A stretch of DNA of 64,000 bases, from contig NZ_JACIDY010000001.1 in NCBI RefSeq assembly GCF_014196615.1, positions 698,741 through 762,740 of the forward strand, in the 5' to 3' direction. The notes under the pieces are model-generated. The model saw nothing but the letters and a program-made list of their open reading frames with translations, did not search any database and was not told the origin of the DNA. The position numbers and the translations under genes were made by a program. This DNA comes from Novosphingobium fluoreni. GTDB lineage: Bacteria > Pseudomonadota > Alphaproteobacteria > Sphingomonadales > Sphingomonadaceae. Below are positions 23,904 through 34,582 of the stretch, in pieces (positions within the stretch are counted from its first letter, which is position 1; every line of letters starts with the position of its first letter).

Positions 23904-24946
23904 TCGGCGGCCGAGCGGACCTGAGGTTGCGCTGTTTGGTGCTGGGCCTGATGCTGGGTGGCGATCTCCACGTTGAATTCGTCCATCACCTTGCCGAACA
24001 AGTCGATCGGGGCGGCCTCGTCGATCACCAGATCCTCGTCCGATGCGGTCAAGGCTTCCAGCACGCGGCGCAGGCCGATCGAGAGGCCGAAGATCGCAAA
24101 GCCGAGGAACACCGCGGTCAGGCTCAGCGCCAGCGACGTGGTGAACCAGCCGGGCTGCACATGCGCCAGCGTCAGCCAGACTACTACGCTGTAGATTGCG
24201 AACAGCACGCCCCCACCCGTCGCCATCAGCGCCGCCACCGCCACCAGCGTCAGCACGCGCGGTGCGGAACTGATCGTCAGGCGATGCAGAATTTCGGTGC
24301 GCCTGAACAGCAGTGGCCCTGTCTCGGACCCGGCACGGAAGCGTGGCAGCTGCGGGTTCGCGGCGATGTCCTGCCGTACGATCGGGAGGCGCTGGTCCAC
24401 AGGGGGGAACCGCGTTGCCAGCAGGCGGTCGGGATGCGCCAGGACGATGCCGAGCAGCGCGCGGGGCAGGGCCATCGTCAGCATATCGTGCGGGCCGATC
24501 GTCAGCCCCGCTCCGCGTCCCATGGCCATCGCCAGCGAGCCCAGCGGATTGGCCGAGACATGGCGACCCATGACCAGAACCTGACGCGCCTCGGCCTGCT
24601 CGATCATCGCGGGCACATCGAGATAGCCCAGTTCCGAAGCAGCCGTCAGCAGCACGACATCGCCGATCGCCTCTGACGCTACCGCCAGCCGGCGATGATA
24701 GAAGCTTGCGCCCGGGCGCAGATGCAGCAGCCGCAGGTTTGGAATGGCTGCTTGTAACAAACTGGCCGCGCCGTCCCGTTCCGGATCGAAGGAGATCAGC
24801 ATTTCCCAGTAGCGGAATCGGGAATCCAGGGACCGCGCCAGCGCGGACAGTTGTGCCAGCTGACCGGCATCGCGCGGGGCGGCGGATAGTGCGATGGAGA
24901 TCAGCAGATCGTCGCGCTGGCGGCCGGTTGGTGCGGAGGGGCTCAC
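23900..24946 (-). CDS. GT2-like membrane protein, probably catalytically altered
   Basis: A 348-residue protein whose first 200 residues look like a GT-A fold of the DPM1/ArnC type (DLLISIALSAAPRDAG, YWEMLISFDPERDGA, LRLLHLRPGASFYHRRLAVA), followed by two membrane helices near residues 235-310 and a short cytoplasmic tail. Where an active enzyme has a DXD metal motif there is TAASELGY, so it may not be a working transferase. It overlaps its neighbours by four bases on each side. Possible roles are a partner or scaffold for the GT2 at 21557; not established. Confidence 0.5.
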   Translation of the reverse strand: MSPSAPTGRQRDDLLISIALSAAPRDAGQLAQLSALARSLDSRFRYWEMLISFDPERDGAASLLQAAIPNLRLLHLRPGASFYHRRLAVASEAIGDVVLLTAASELGYLDVPAMIEQAEARQVLVMGRHVSANPLGSLAMAMGRGAGLTIGPHDMLTMALPRALLGIVLAHPDRLLATRFPPVDQRLPIVRQDIAANPQLPRFRAGSETGPLLFRRTEILHRLTISSAPRVLTLVAVAALMATGGGVLFAIYSVVVWLTLAHVQPGWFTTSLALSLTAVFLGFAIFGLSIGLRRVLEALTASDEDLVIDEAAPIDLFGKVMDEFNVEIATQHQAQHQTAQPQVRSAAE

Positions 24947-25791
24947 GGTGTGGGCACCGGATCGGCGAGGGTGATCGCCTGGCGCAGCCGACCAAGCGCG
25001 GCGGACAGATCCGCCAGCGGTGTCTTGGTGGCAGCCATCTCGATCGAATGCCAGCCGGTCCAGCCCGCCTTGCGCAAGGCCCGGATCGCGCGGGCCGCCT
25101 GCGCCGGGTCGGCGGGCGCGGGGGCCAGTTGTGGCTCGCTGATATGGACATGACCGATCGTGTCGATCGCGGCGGTGGCGATGGCTTCGATCGCGTCGAA
25201 ATCGCCCTCCATGTGCAGTGTTCCAATATCAAAATTCAACACGATGCCGGGGTGATCCACCGCCCGCACGAACGCCTCGGCCTCTGCCACGCGGTTGAGG
25301 AAGTTGGTGCCGTAGGCGCGTCCGTTGGGCTCCATGGCGATGCGGGTGCGGGCGCGGACCGCGCTGTCGCCAAGGCGGCGAAATACCGCGACCGCTTGTT
25401 CCCGTGCTTCCCTAGCGGACAGGTTATCCGGGTAGGCGCGCTGTCTTGGCGAGCCGAACACTAGATTGGGAATGCCCAGCCGTCCGGTCAAGGCGATCGC
25501 ACGCTCCAACGCCGCGATCAGATTGCCGCGTGCCTCTTCCCCTTCGAACAATGCCGCGCCGGTGACGCCGAACAGCAGCGACTGCATGGAAACCAATTCC
25601 AACCCCGCAGCCTGCATCCGCTTCATCGCGGTGGCCACCTCGCCGTCGGTGGGCACGAAAGGGTCGCTGGATTCGCTCAGGAAAAGCGCGGGCGCGATCT
25701 CCAGCCCGGTGACGCCATGATCGCGCAGGATCGCATAGGCCGCGTCCCGTTCCGTCGCTGGCCACGCGATGTTGGAGACGGCGAGCTTCAC
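24943..25791 (-). CDS. Sugar phosphate isomerase/epimerase family protein (xylose isomerase-like TIM barrel)
   Basis: A 282-residue protein of the AP-endonuclease-2/xylose isomerase-like barrel family. Metal-site positions are recognisable: IAMEPNGRAYGTNFLN for the first glutamate, then GIVLNFDIGTLHMEGDFD, IGHVHISEPQLAP, and the terminal GWHSIEMAA. It probably isomerises or epimerises a sugar made by the epimerase encoded just upstream, whose stop it overlaps by four bases. The specific substrate cannot be told. Confidence 0.75.
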   Translation of the reverse strand: MKLAVSNIAWPATERDAAYAILRDHGVTGLEIAPALFLSESSDPFVPTDGEVATAMKRMQAAGLELVSMQSLLFGVTGAALFEGEEARGNLIAALERAIALTGRLGIPNLVFGSPRQRAYPDNLSAREAREQAVAVFRRLGDSAVRARTRIAMEPNGRAYGTNFLNRVAEAEAFVRAVDHPGIVLNFDIGTLHMEGDFDAIEAIATAAIDTIGHVHISEPQLAPAPADPAQAARAIRALRKAGWTGWHSIEMAATKTPLADLSAALGRLRQAITLADPVPTP

Positions 25792-26768
25792 GCCGTGATC
25801 CGTTCCGCCTGCGCGAACGATCGCAGCGCCGCCAATACTTCGTCTTCAGAATGCTTGTAGGGGCCATTCCTGCCCCACAACGAAGCATGACCCGTGCGCA
25901 TATCCTCGTTGTGGATGCGCGCAGCCGTCTCCGGCATCGTCTTTCCGGTGATCGCCAGGTGCACCGCGCCGGCCGACAGGGGCGGGGGGGAGAGGTGCAG
26001 CACGTCCAGCCCGTGGTCCAGGCCCAGGCCGATATCGCGCCACAAGTCTCGCATGTCGTAGAACTGAAAGCGGCTTTCCGGATGCGTGAACCGCAAGGCA
26101 CCAAGCCCCGCCGCGGTAACCGCCTGCTCCAACGCACCTCGCCGCCCGGATGCATCCAGCGCATCCCGGTCAACGACATGCATGCCCAGCTCATCGTCCA
26201 GCGGGTACAGAGTTTCCAGCAGCGCGGCATCCGCCCTGGCCGCCTCACCCAGCGCCTCCAGCCCGGCGGGCGGCACCATCGAGGGCATCGGGTTCATCAG
26301 ATCGAACAGGAAGTTTTTCCGCAACCCCGGCCCGAACAACGCGGGCAGGCGCACCACCAGCGCACCTGGAAACCGCTCCGCCACGAAAGTCTCAAGCCGC
26401 CTGCGATGGACGCCATAGGCCGTCGCCGTTTCGAACGCGGTGGTGCTTTCGTTCTCGGCGGTGAAGCCGGCCAGTACCGCCACGGTGGAGATCAACACGA
26501 AGCGCCGGGCCAAGCCCACCGCATCGAGTTGGCCGATCAAGGCGTCGATGCGGCTGGCATCCCGCTCGGGAAAGCGATTGGCCTCGAACATGGATCCGGG
26601 CGCAGCCGCGCAGACCAACGTGTTGAAATCGGCGTCGACCAGGTCCGCCACGTTGGCACGGGTGAACAGACCGTCGAACGCATGCTGACGCTTCAGATTC
26701 CCGCCGACAAAGCCGGTATGTCCGATCAATCCGTCCAACGTCGATCCTTCTCGATCGTGACCGCGCAT
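25788..26768 (-). CDS. NAD(P)-dependent epimerase/dehydratase family protein (extended SDR)
   Basis: A 326-residue Rossmann-fold protein. The nucleotide motif is LIGHTGFVGGNL near the N-terminus and a catalytic-type serine/threonine lies in FVLISTVAVLAGF. The usual YxxxK appears as YGVHR, so the lysine is replaced by arginine, which makes activity or substrate unusual. The ATG at 26768 with AAGAGAG upstream is preferred to the longer frame from 26843, which adds residues before the Rossmann strand. It is the first gene of the minus-strand sugar cassette, divergent from ugd. Confidence 0.72.
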   Translation of the reverse strand: MRGHDREGSTLDGLIGHTGFVGGNLKRQHAFDGLFTRANVADLVDADFNTLVCAAAPGSMFEANRFPERDASRIDALIGQLDAVGLARRFVLISTVAVLAGFTAENESTTAFETATAYGVHRRRLETFVAERFPGALVVRLPALFGPGLRKNFLFDLMNPMPSMVPPAGLEALGEAARADAALLETLYPLDDELGMHVVDRDALDASGRRGALEQAVTAAGLGALRFTHPESRFQFYDMRDLWRDIGLGLDHGLDVLHLSPPPLSAGAVHLAITGKTMPETAARIHNEDMRTGHASLWGRNGPYKHSEDEVLAALRSFAQAERITA

Positions 26769-26969
26769 CCAAGGCTCTCTTGCCCGGTCTTTCGCGTGTG
26801 CAAACACAACTAGATGATCCGTAGATGCCCGCATAGATGGCAATTTCGGGACGGCATTCCGCGCGTTTCCCGTGCCGCGCGCACGGTTTCATAATCGTGG
26901 CATCTTCGCATTGCAGCAGGGCCGGGATTGGGCCATGTCGACGGCCGACTTCAGGGAGTTACCAACGCA

Positions 26970-28271
26970 ATGCGCATAACGATGATCGGGTCGGGATATG
27001 TCGGCCTCGTATCGGGGGCATGCTTTGCCGATTTTGGCCATACCGTCGTCTGCGTCGACAAGGATGAGCGCAAGATCGAGGCGCTGCTGCAGGGTTCCAT
27101 CCCGATCTTCGAGCCTGGGCTGGACACGCTCGTCGCCAACAACGTGAAGGCGGGTCGGCTTTCCTTCACAACCGAGCTTTCGGCGGCCGTCGCGGAAGCG
27201 GATGCGGTGTTCATCGCGGTCGGCACGCCATCGCGCCGTGGCGATGGCCATGCGGACCTGTCGTATGTGTTCGCCGCCTCGCAAGAGATCGCGCGTTCGT
27301 TGCAGGGCTATACCGTCATCGTCGACAAGTCGACGGTCCCGGTCGGTACCGGTGACGAGGTGGAGCGGATCATTCGTGAAGCTGCGCCGGATGCGGACTT
27401 CGCCGTTGTGTCGAACCCGGAATTCCTGCGCGAAGGTGCCGCGATTGAGGATTTCAAGCGGCCGGATCGCGTCGTCATCGGCAGCGAGGACCCGCGCGCG
27501 CTGCAGCTGATGCGCGACATCTACCGCCCGCTTGCGATCGGCCGCTCGCCGTTGGTCGAGATGGGCCGCCGCGCGGCGGAGCTGACGAAGTATGCGGGTA
27601 ATGCCTTTCTGGCCACCAAGATCACTTTCATCAATGAAATCGCCGACTTGTGCGAAAAGGTCGGCGCCAACGTTCAGGACGTGGCGCGCGGCATCGGGCT
27701 TGATAAGCGCATCGGCTCCAAATTCCTGCACGCCGGTCCAGGCTATGGCGGGTCGTGCTTCCCCAAGGATACGCTGGCCCTGTTGAAGACCGCGCAGGAC
27801 TATGAAGCGCCGCAACGCATCGTCGAGGCGGTGGTCGCGGTGAACGACAACCGCAAGCGTGCCATGGGGCGCAAGGTGATCGCGGCATGTGGCGGCGACG
27901 TGCGTGACAAGACGATCTGCGTGTTGGGCCTGACCTTCAAGCCCAACACTGACGACATGCGCGATTCCCCTGCCATCGCCGTCATTCAGACACTGCAGGA
28001 TGCAGGCGCGAAGATTCACGCTCACGATCCTGAAGGTACCGAGCAGGCGAAGAAGGTGCTGGAAAACGTCACCTACTGCGATGACCCCTATGTCGCCATG
28101 GAGGGCGCGGCGGCGCTGGTGATCGTGACGGAATGGGACCAGTTCCGCGCTCTTGATCTCGCCCGCGCCCGTGACCTGCTGGACGCGCCGGTTCTCGTGG
28201 ACCTGCGCAACATCTATCCGCGCGAACGCTGCGAGGAACTGGGCTTCACCTATTGCGCGATTGGGCGGTAA
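26970..28271 (+). CDS. ugd: UDP-glucose 6-dehydrogenase
   Basis: A 433-residue enzyme oxidising UDP-glucose to UDP-glucuronate with two NAD. The NAD motif is at the start (MIGSGYVGLVSGACFADFGH), the middle has the catalytic cysteine in GYGGSCFPKDTLAL, and the C-terminal domain has LGLTFKPNTDDMRDSPAIAV. Length and motifs fit the family. Start chosen at 26970, about 10 bases after GGGAG and directly before the Rossmann strand. It probably feeds exopolysaccharide synthesis; sphingans contain glucuronate. Confidence 0.93.
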   Translation: MRITMIGSGYVGLVSGACFADFGHTVVCVDKDERKIEALLQGSIPIFEPGLDTLVANNVKAGRLSFTTELSAAVAEADAVFIAVGTPSRRGDGHADLSYVFAASQEIARSLQGYTVIVDKSTVPVGTGDEVERIIREAAPDADFAVVSNPEFLREGAAIEDFKRPDRVVIGSEDPRALQLMRDIYRPLAIGRSPLVEMGRRAAELTKYAGNAFLATKITFINEIADLCEKVGANVQDVARGIGLDKRIGSKFLHAGPGYGGSCFPKDTLALLKTAQDYEAPQRIVEAVVAVNDNRKRAMGRKVIAACGGDVRDKTICVLGLTFKPNTDDMRDSPAIAVIQTLQDAGAKIHAHDPEGTEQAKKVLENVTYCDDPYVAMEGAAALVIVTEWDQFRALDLARARDLLDAPVLVDLRNIYPRERCEELGFTYCAIGR

Positions 28272-28374
28272 CAGGCCTGCCCGCGCCATTCCCGCTCAGT
28301 TACATTGACTTTGCGGCGTCTATCGGGTAGCCGCTCGCCTTTAATATCTCCCGCAGTTTACCTCTGGAGTGCCC

Positions 28375-28719
28375 ATGGCGCGCGTTACCGTCGAAGATTG
28401 TGTCGACAAGATTCCCAACCGTTTCGACCTTGTACTGCTGGCAGCCCAGCGTGCGCGTGAGATTTCGGGCGGTGCGGAGCTGACTGTCGACCGCGATCGT
28501 GACAAGAACCCGGTCGTCGCTCTGCGTGAAATCGCGGAAACCAATGTCCGTCCCGATACTCTCAAGGAAACGCTCGTCACTTCGCTGCAGCGTGTGCTTC
28601 CTGAAGACGATGACGAGATGGATGAGATCGGCTCGCTCAGCCAGTCGGCCGAGGCACTGCGCATCACGGCCGCCGCGCCCACGCGCAACACGTCCATCGG
28701 CTCGGATTACGACGGCTGA
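28375..28719 (+). CDS. rpoZ: RNA polymerase omega subunit
   Basis: A 114-residue protein with the omega core: [20 protein letters not shown], then [16 protein letters not shown] and [14 protein letters not shown]. It assists folding and assembly of the beta-prime subunit in the core enzyme. The acidic C-terminal tail is usual in alphaproteobacteria. The ATG at 28375 follows TGGAG; a GTG two codons earlier is in frame. It usually sits by relA/spoT, not here; the next gene is a ParA homologue 27 bases on. Confidence 0.95.
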   Translation: MARVTVEDCVDKIPNRFDLVLLAAQRAREISGGAELTVDRDRDKNPVVALREIAETNVRPDTLKETLVTSLQRVLPEDDDEMDEIGSLSQSAEALRITAAAPTRNTSIGSDYDG

Positions 28720-28746
28720 TTCTGAAACGCTAAGGGGGCAGGGTAG

Positions 28747-29571
28747 GTGGCGAAGCGCGATCGTACCCTTCCCCGGATTGCAGGCAGCGTAATCGCCAAC
28801 CGTTTGCGCGCCGCGCCGACTCCTGGCCCCACCGCAGCGACGATCGCGGTTTATTCGGTGAAGGGCGGCGTCGGTAAGACGACGATCGCCGCCAACCTTG
28901 CGTGGTGTGCGGCAGAGCTATCGGGCCATCGGACCTTGCTCTGGGATTTGGATGCCGCGGGCGGCTCGGGCTTCCTGTATGGCCTGGAGCCACACGCCTC
29001 GCGCCAAGCCACCGATATGTTCTCGCGCGAGGAAGCGCCGGACAAGCTGATCCGCCGAACCGACTTCGAGGGCCTGGATATCCTTCCGGCTGACGAATCC
29101 ATCCGCACCATCGATGCCACGCTCACTGCAATCGGCAAGCGCAAGCGTCTGGCACGGCTGGCGGAATCGCTGGGTCAGCAATACCAGCGCATCGTGCTGG
29201 ATTGCCCGCCGGTGATGAACGAACTGAGTGCACAAGTCGTGCGCGCGGCGGACCTGATCATCGTGCCGTTGCCGCCCTCGCCGCTATCCGCCCGTGCGCT
29301 GGAACTGGTGGTGCGCGAAGTAGCCGATCATTCCAAGCGCCATCCGCCGATCCTGCCCGTGCTGTCGATGCTCGACATGCGCCGGGCCTTGCACAAGGCC
29401 GCGCGCGAGGAGAACCCGGCCTGGCCGATGATCCCCTATGCCAGCGTCGTGGAGCAGTGCGCCGTGCAACAGCGACCGGTGGGCGCGATCGCGCCGCAAA
29501 GTCCGTCGGCCCAGCGCTTCATAAGCTTGTGGAAGGCTATCGAACACAAGCTGGCGGAACGCCGCAGCTGA
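28747..29571 (+). CDS. ParA/MinD-family ATPase
   Basis: A 274-residue P-loop ATPase. The deviant Walker A is IAVYSVKGGVGKTTIAANLA at about residues 33-52, switch II has VLDCPPVMNELSAQ, and VLPVLSMLDMRRAL follows. There is no helix-turn-helix and no ParB gene next to it, so it is not the main chromosome partition pair; orphan ParA proteins place chemoreceptors, polysaccharide or cellulose machines. A GTG start follows AAGGGGGCAGGG. It shares a transcript with rpoZ probably. Partner unknown. Confidence 0.82.
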   Translation: MAKRDRTLPRIAGSVIANRLRAAPTPGPTAATIAVYSVKGGVGKTTIAANLAWCAAELSGHRTLLWDLDAAGGSGFLYGLEPHASRQATDMFSREEAPDKLIRRTDFEGLDILPADESIRTIDATLTAIGKRKRLARLAESLGQQYQRIVLDCPPVMNELSAQVVRAADLIIVPLPPSPLSARALELVVREVADHSKRHPPILPVLSMLDMRRALHKAAREENPAWPMIPYASVVEQCAVQQRPVGAIAPQSPSAQRFISLWKAIEHKLAERRS

Positions 29572-29763
29572 TCGCCCCGACCTTCAGCATCACCGAAATG
29601 GACTGACGGCTAAGTCCGTCCCCCGCACGGCTACTCCATTACGCGGCGCAGTCGCACTCCGAAGCGGAGCCACTTGGCGTCGGCAAATGGTTATCAAAAG
29701 GTTAACGATCTCCTGAGGGCCGCACGAGGGATTCTGGCTCATCAGGAACGGGGGATCGGGCGA

Positions 29764-30444
29764 ATGCTGCGACGTGTTTTGAGCGTTATCGGAGCGTTCG
29801 GCCTGCTTGCGGCCACGCCCGCGAATGCCGAAGTTGAGACGACCACGACGCTGACCTTCAATTCTCTGGGAACCCTGGTTGATTCCTTCGCCACCGTTTT
29901 CGGATATACCCCAGGCACAGAGACGACACCGGCGTTCAGCCTCTACGGCGGGCCCGACATCACGCCTGGGGAAACCACCTTCGGCGCGATCAGCACCCCC
30001 GACTTCGTCCTGGATAGCTATTTCTACATGGGCGTGACCGGGCCATTTTCCGGAGAGACGAGCGGCGCCCGTCACTTGGTTCTTGGCGTAAACCAGTCCC
30101 TTGCCGGGCAGGATTTCGCGTCCCTCTTTCCCGGCTATGACGAGGCAGCGCTGATCGACGCCATCGTTGCATTGAACGCGGATACCGCGCCCGCATTTGG
30201 CGCGGAATATCAGTTGCTGTCCGGCTTCCAGTCAGCGCTCGGATCGCAATACGCCTTCAACCTCGACGGCACCGGCTACCTGACGGCGTTTTCGTCCGGC
30301 ACAAATTTCGGAACGATCGTGACCAAGCAGACGATCGAGAATATTCCCGGTGCCGTGCCAGAGACAGCGACATGGATCATGCTGATTGTGGGCGTGGGCG
30401 TGACGGGCGCCACGCTGCGGCGGCGATCGTACCAGTTGCAATAA
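29764..30444 (+). CDS. PEP-CTERM sorting-domain protein
   Basis: A 226-residue exported protein. It has an N-terminal signal peptide (LRRVLSVIGAFGLLAATPAN), a Thr/Gly-rich beta-type middle with no recognised domain, and a C-terminal sorting signal: VPETATWIMLIVGVGVTGAT then LRRR, the sphingomonad variant of PEP-CTERM with a membrane helix and arginine cluster. Such proteins are processed by an exosortase (not in this window) and often link to extracellular polysaccharide. The ATG at 29764 is chosen because the signal peptide begins there. A bidirectional terminator follows 60 bases after the stop. Confidence 0.85.
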   Translation: MLRRVLSVIGAFGLLAATPANAEVETTTTLTFNSLGTLVDSFATVFGYTPGTETTPAFSLYGGPDITPGETTFGAISTPDFVLDSYFYMGVTGPFSGETSGARHLVLGVNQSLAGQDFASLFPGYDEAALIDAIVALNADTAPAFGAEYQLLSGFQSALGSQYAFNLDGTGYLTAFSSGTNFGTIVTKQTIENIPGAVPETATWIMLIVGVGVTGATLRRRSYQLQ

Positions 30445-30500
30445 AGCGATTTCCGGCTCGGAAAAGTAGGGGCTGCGCCTGGGCTTCGGCCCCCATAAAA

Positions 30501-30526
30501 AAGGCCGAGATCGCTCCCGGCCTTTT
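30501..30526. terminator. Bidirectional rho-independent terminator
   Basis: AAGGCCG (30501-30507) pairs with CGGCCTT (30518-30524), with T on the right and a run of A on the left, so it can end both the PEP-CTERM transcript and the convergent ftsH transcript. Confidence 0.8.
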
Positions 30527-30554
30527 CGTTGTCGTACTATCTGGTGTCGGAGCC

Positions 30555-32486
<1,932 letters not shown>

Positions 32487-32515
32487 GGGTTCTTTCGGAG
32501 TCCTTTTGCCCCACT

Positions 32516-32544
32516 AATGTAGGCCGACCGCGCTGAATGACAAG
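32516..32544 (-). promoter_or_regulatory. Candidate sigma-32 promoter of ftsH
   Basis: On the minus strand CTTGTC (from 32544) is followed after 15 bases by CCTACATT (ending at 32516), similar to the alphaproteobacterial heat-shock pattern (CTTG, then CYTAT). FtsH is a known heat-shock gene. The match is partial. Confidence 0.35.
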
Positions 32545-32759
32545 TTAGCGCAATCGTTCACTGTGATCGAACTGGCGCGCCTTTGGAGGTGTTAGTCCCG
32601 GCATTGCCGCAGGAGGGGGCTCGCCCAAGGCCACTCAGCCCGAATCGGTGGTATGTCACCTGTGCCGAAGCGCTATTTCCCATCCGGCGGAACGTCAGAC
32701 GATCCAATCGCGAAACCGGCTGACTGGATCGTGTCGGAATGGCTATGCGCGGATGCATC

Positions 32760-33932
32760 ATGTCGATCTCGCACCACATTCACCCTTTGTATGCCGCCAT
32801 GGGCACCACCGTATTCGAACGGATGAGCGCGCTTTCGCGAGAGCTTGGGGCGATCAACCTGGGGCAGGGGTTTCCAGAAGGCGGTGGCCCTCTGCCCTTG
32901 CAGCAGGCGGCGGTCCGTGCCCTGCAGGACCGTTCCGCACAGTATCCCCCCAGCGGAGGCTTGCCGGAGCTGCGCGAGGCGATCTGCGCGTTCTACGCGG
33001 CGCGCCAGGGCTTGTCCCTGCAGCCGGACGAGGTGATCGTGACGTCGGGGGCGACCGAGGCGATCGCGTCGGCAATCCTTGCGCTGGTGCAGCCGGGCGA
33101 CGAGGTGATCGTGTTCGAACCGGCTTACGATGCCTACGCGCCGCTGGTTCGCCGCGTCGGAGGCGTGCCGGTGTTCGTGCCGCTCGCGCCGCCGCGCTTT
33201 GCTTATCCGCTGGACTTGCTGGCGCAGGCGATCGGCCCGCGAACGCGCATGCTGATCGTGAACGACCCGTTCAATCCCGCCGGTACCGCCGCAACCGAGG
33301 CCGAGCTGGCGGAGTTGGCACGCCTCTGCGTTGCCCACGATCTGGTGGTTTTGAGCGACGAGGTGTGGGAGGGCGTGCGCTTCGACGGCCAGCCCCATCG
33401 CTCGATCCTGGCGATGCCGGGCATGCGGGAGCGAGGCGTGAAGGTCGGCTCGGCGGGCAAGTTATTCGGGATGACCGGATGGAAGATCGGCTGGATGGTG
33501 GCCTCCGGCGCGATCGGGCAGGCGCTTGGCCGGGCGCACCAGTTCCTGACCTTCACCAGCGCCGTGCCGCTGCAATGGGCCGTGGCGGAAGGGCTGGGGA
33601 TGGATGATGTCCTCGATGGACAGCACGAAGGCTGGGCCATGTCGCGCGCGCGGCTGCGCCAGGGGCTGGAGCAAGCCGGGTTCACGGTACTGCCGAACGC
33701 CGCCACATGGTTTCTATGCGTCGATCTGGCCGCTTCGGGCATCGCGATGACGGACGCTGCGTTCAGTGAGCGCGCGGTGCGTGAAGCCGGAGTGGCGACG
33801 ATCCCGATCTCGGCGCTTTACGAGGAAAACCGGGGCCCCAGCCATCTGCTGCGCCTGTGCTTCACCAAGCCGGATGATGCGTTGGACGACGCCGTGGAAA
33901 GACTGGCGCGGTTCCGGATGAGCCTTCGCTGA
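32760..33932 (+). CDS. Class I/II aminotransferase, PLP dependent
   Basis: A 390-residue fold-type I aminotransferase. Features seen: INLGQGFPEGGGPLPLQQAA, SGATEAIASAI, NDPFNPAGTAATEAEL, DEVWEGVRFDG, and the PLP lysine in KVGSAGKLFGMTGWKIGWMV. The opening resembles the methionine/kynurenine aminotransferase group (YbdL-like), but substrate is not decided. Start placed at 32760 (SISHHIHPLYAAM); ATG at 32739 in frame adds seven residues. It stands alone, facing a phosphoribosyltransferase gene. Confidence 0.85.
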   Translation: MSISHHIHPLYAAMGTTVFERMSALSRELGAINLGQGFPEGGGPLPLQQAAVRALQDRSAQYPPSGGLPELREAICAFYAARQGLSLQPDEVIVTSGATEAIASAILALVQPGDEVIVFEPAYDAYAPLVRRVGGVPVFVPLAPPRFAYPLDLLAQAIGPRTRMLIVNDPFNPAGTAATEAELAELARLCVAHDLVVLSDEVWEGVRFDGQPHRSILAMPGMRERGVKVGSAGKLFGMTGWKIGWMVASGAIGQALGRAHQFLTFTSAVPLQWAVAEGLGMDDVLDGQHEGWAMSRARLRQGLEQAGFTVLPNAATWFLCVDLAASGIAMTDAAFSERAVREAGVATIPISALYEENRGPSHLLRLCFTKPDDALDDAVERLARFRMSLR

Positions 33933-33935
33933 TCC

Positions 33936-33970
33936 GGTCCGGTCAGGTCAGGTCAGGCCAGGTCAGGTCA
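33936..33970. repeat. Pentanucleotide tandem repeat (GGTCA)7
   Basis: Seven units of GGTCA with two single-base variants (GGTCC first, GGCCA fifth). It sits right after the aminotransferase stop and covers the stop codon of the convergent phosphoribosyltransferase gene. Unit-number changes could alter that reading end. Confidence 0.85.
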
Positions 33971-34496
33971 GGCGATCGGGCACGGCCTGGGCTTCATCCA
34001 GCAGAACATCGCGTGCGCTGACGGATTCCCAGGGGAACACGAACCAGCGCTTGTCCTCCGCGCGGTCGATGCTGTCTGTGTGATAATCCACGCTCGAGCG
34101 CGATGCGGTGTTGTTGATCAGCACTGCGAATCGCAAGTTGCCGCGCGCGCCGCCGCTGCCTTCCAGAAGCTGGCGGATATATTCGATCGTGCTGCCGCTA
34201 TCGTTGATATCGTCCACGAACAGGAGCCGGTTGCCCGCCGCGCTCATCGTCGCGACCTTTTCCAGCAATTCGTCCGCAAACCCCGGTACGCGCGACGAAT
34301 GGTCGATCGAGAGCATCGGCAGGCCCAGCTGGTGCGAGATATAGACCGCGGGCACCAAGCCGCCTCGGCCTACGCCGATTACGAATTCCGGGTTCCAGCC
34401 GTCACCCTGGATCATGCGGGAGAGCTGGCGTACCTTGGCGAGGAATTCCTCGTAGTATTCCAGATAGTACAGCTCGGGCGCAGCGCTCTGGGTCAT
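33963..34496 (-). CDS. Phosphoribosyltransferase (xanthine/hypoxanthine type)
   Basis: A 177-residue type I phosphoribosyltransferase. The PRPP loop is seen as RLLFVDDINDSGSTIEYIRQ and the N-terminal part as VIGVGRGGLVPAVYISHQLG. It most likely salvages xanthine, guanine or hypoxanthine, being Gpt-like in length, though pyrimidine-type or regulator-type members share the fold. The DSG replaces the common DTG. It stands 87 bases after the EEP gene in the same direction. The final codons lie in a tandem repeat. Confidence 0.82.
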   Translation of the reverse strand: MTQSAAPELYYLEYYEEFLAKVRQLSRMIQGDGWNPEFVIGVGRGGLVPAVYISHQLGLPMLSIDHSSRVPGFADELLEKVATMSAAGNRLLFVDDINDSGSTIEYIRQLLEGSGGARGNLRFAVLINNTASRSSVDYHTDSIDRAEDKRWFVFPWESVSARDVLLDEAQAVPDRLT

Positions 34497-34582
34497 CGCG
34501 ATCCTGTGGTGGTGAAAAGGGCAGAGGGAAAAACAGGCGGTGCGGCATTGCTAAACGCAGTGCGCGGGCAGGGCAATCGCGC

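Noticed and set aside
22740..25232. 830-residue minus-strand frame spanning three genes
   Set aside because: Only its last 387 codons (FAD protein) are coding; the upstream part is antisense-frame Arg/Pro-rich text over the GT-like and isomerase genes.
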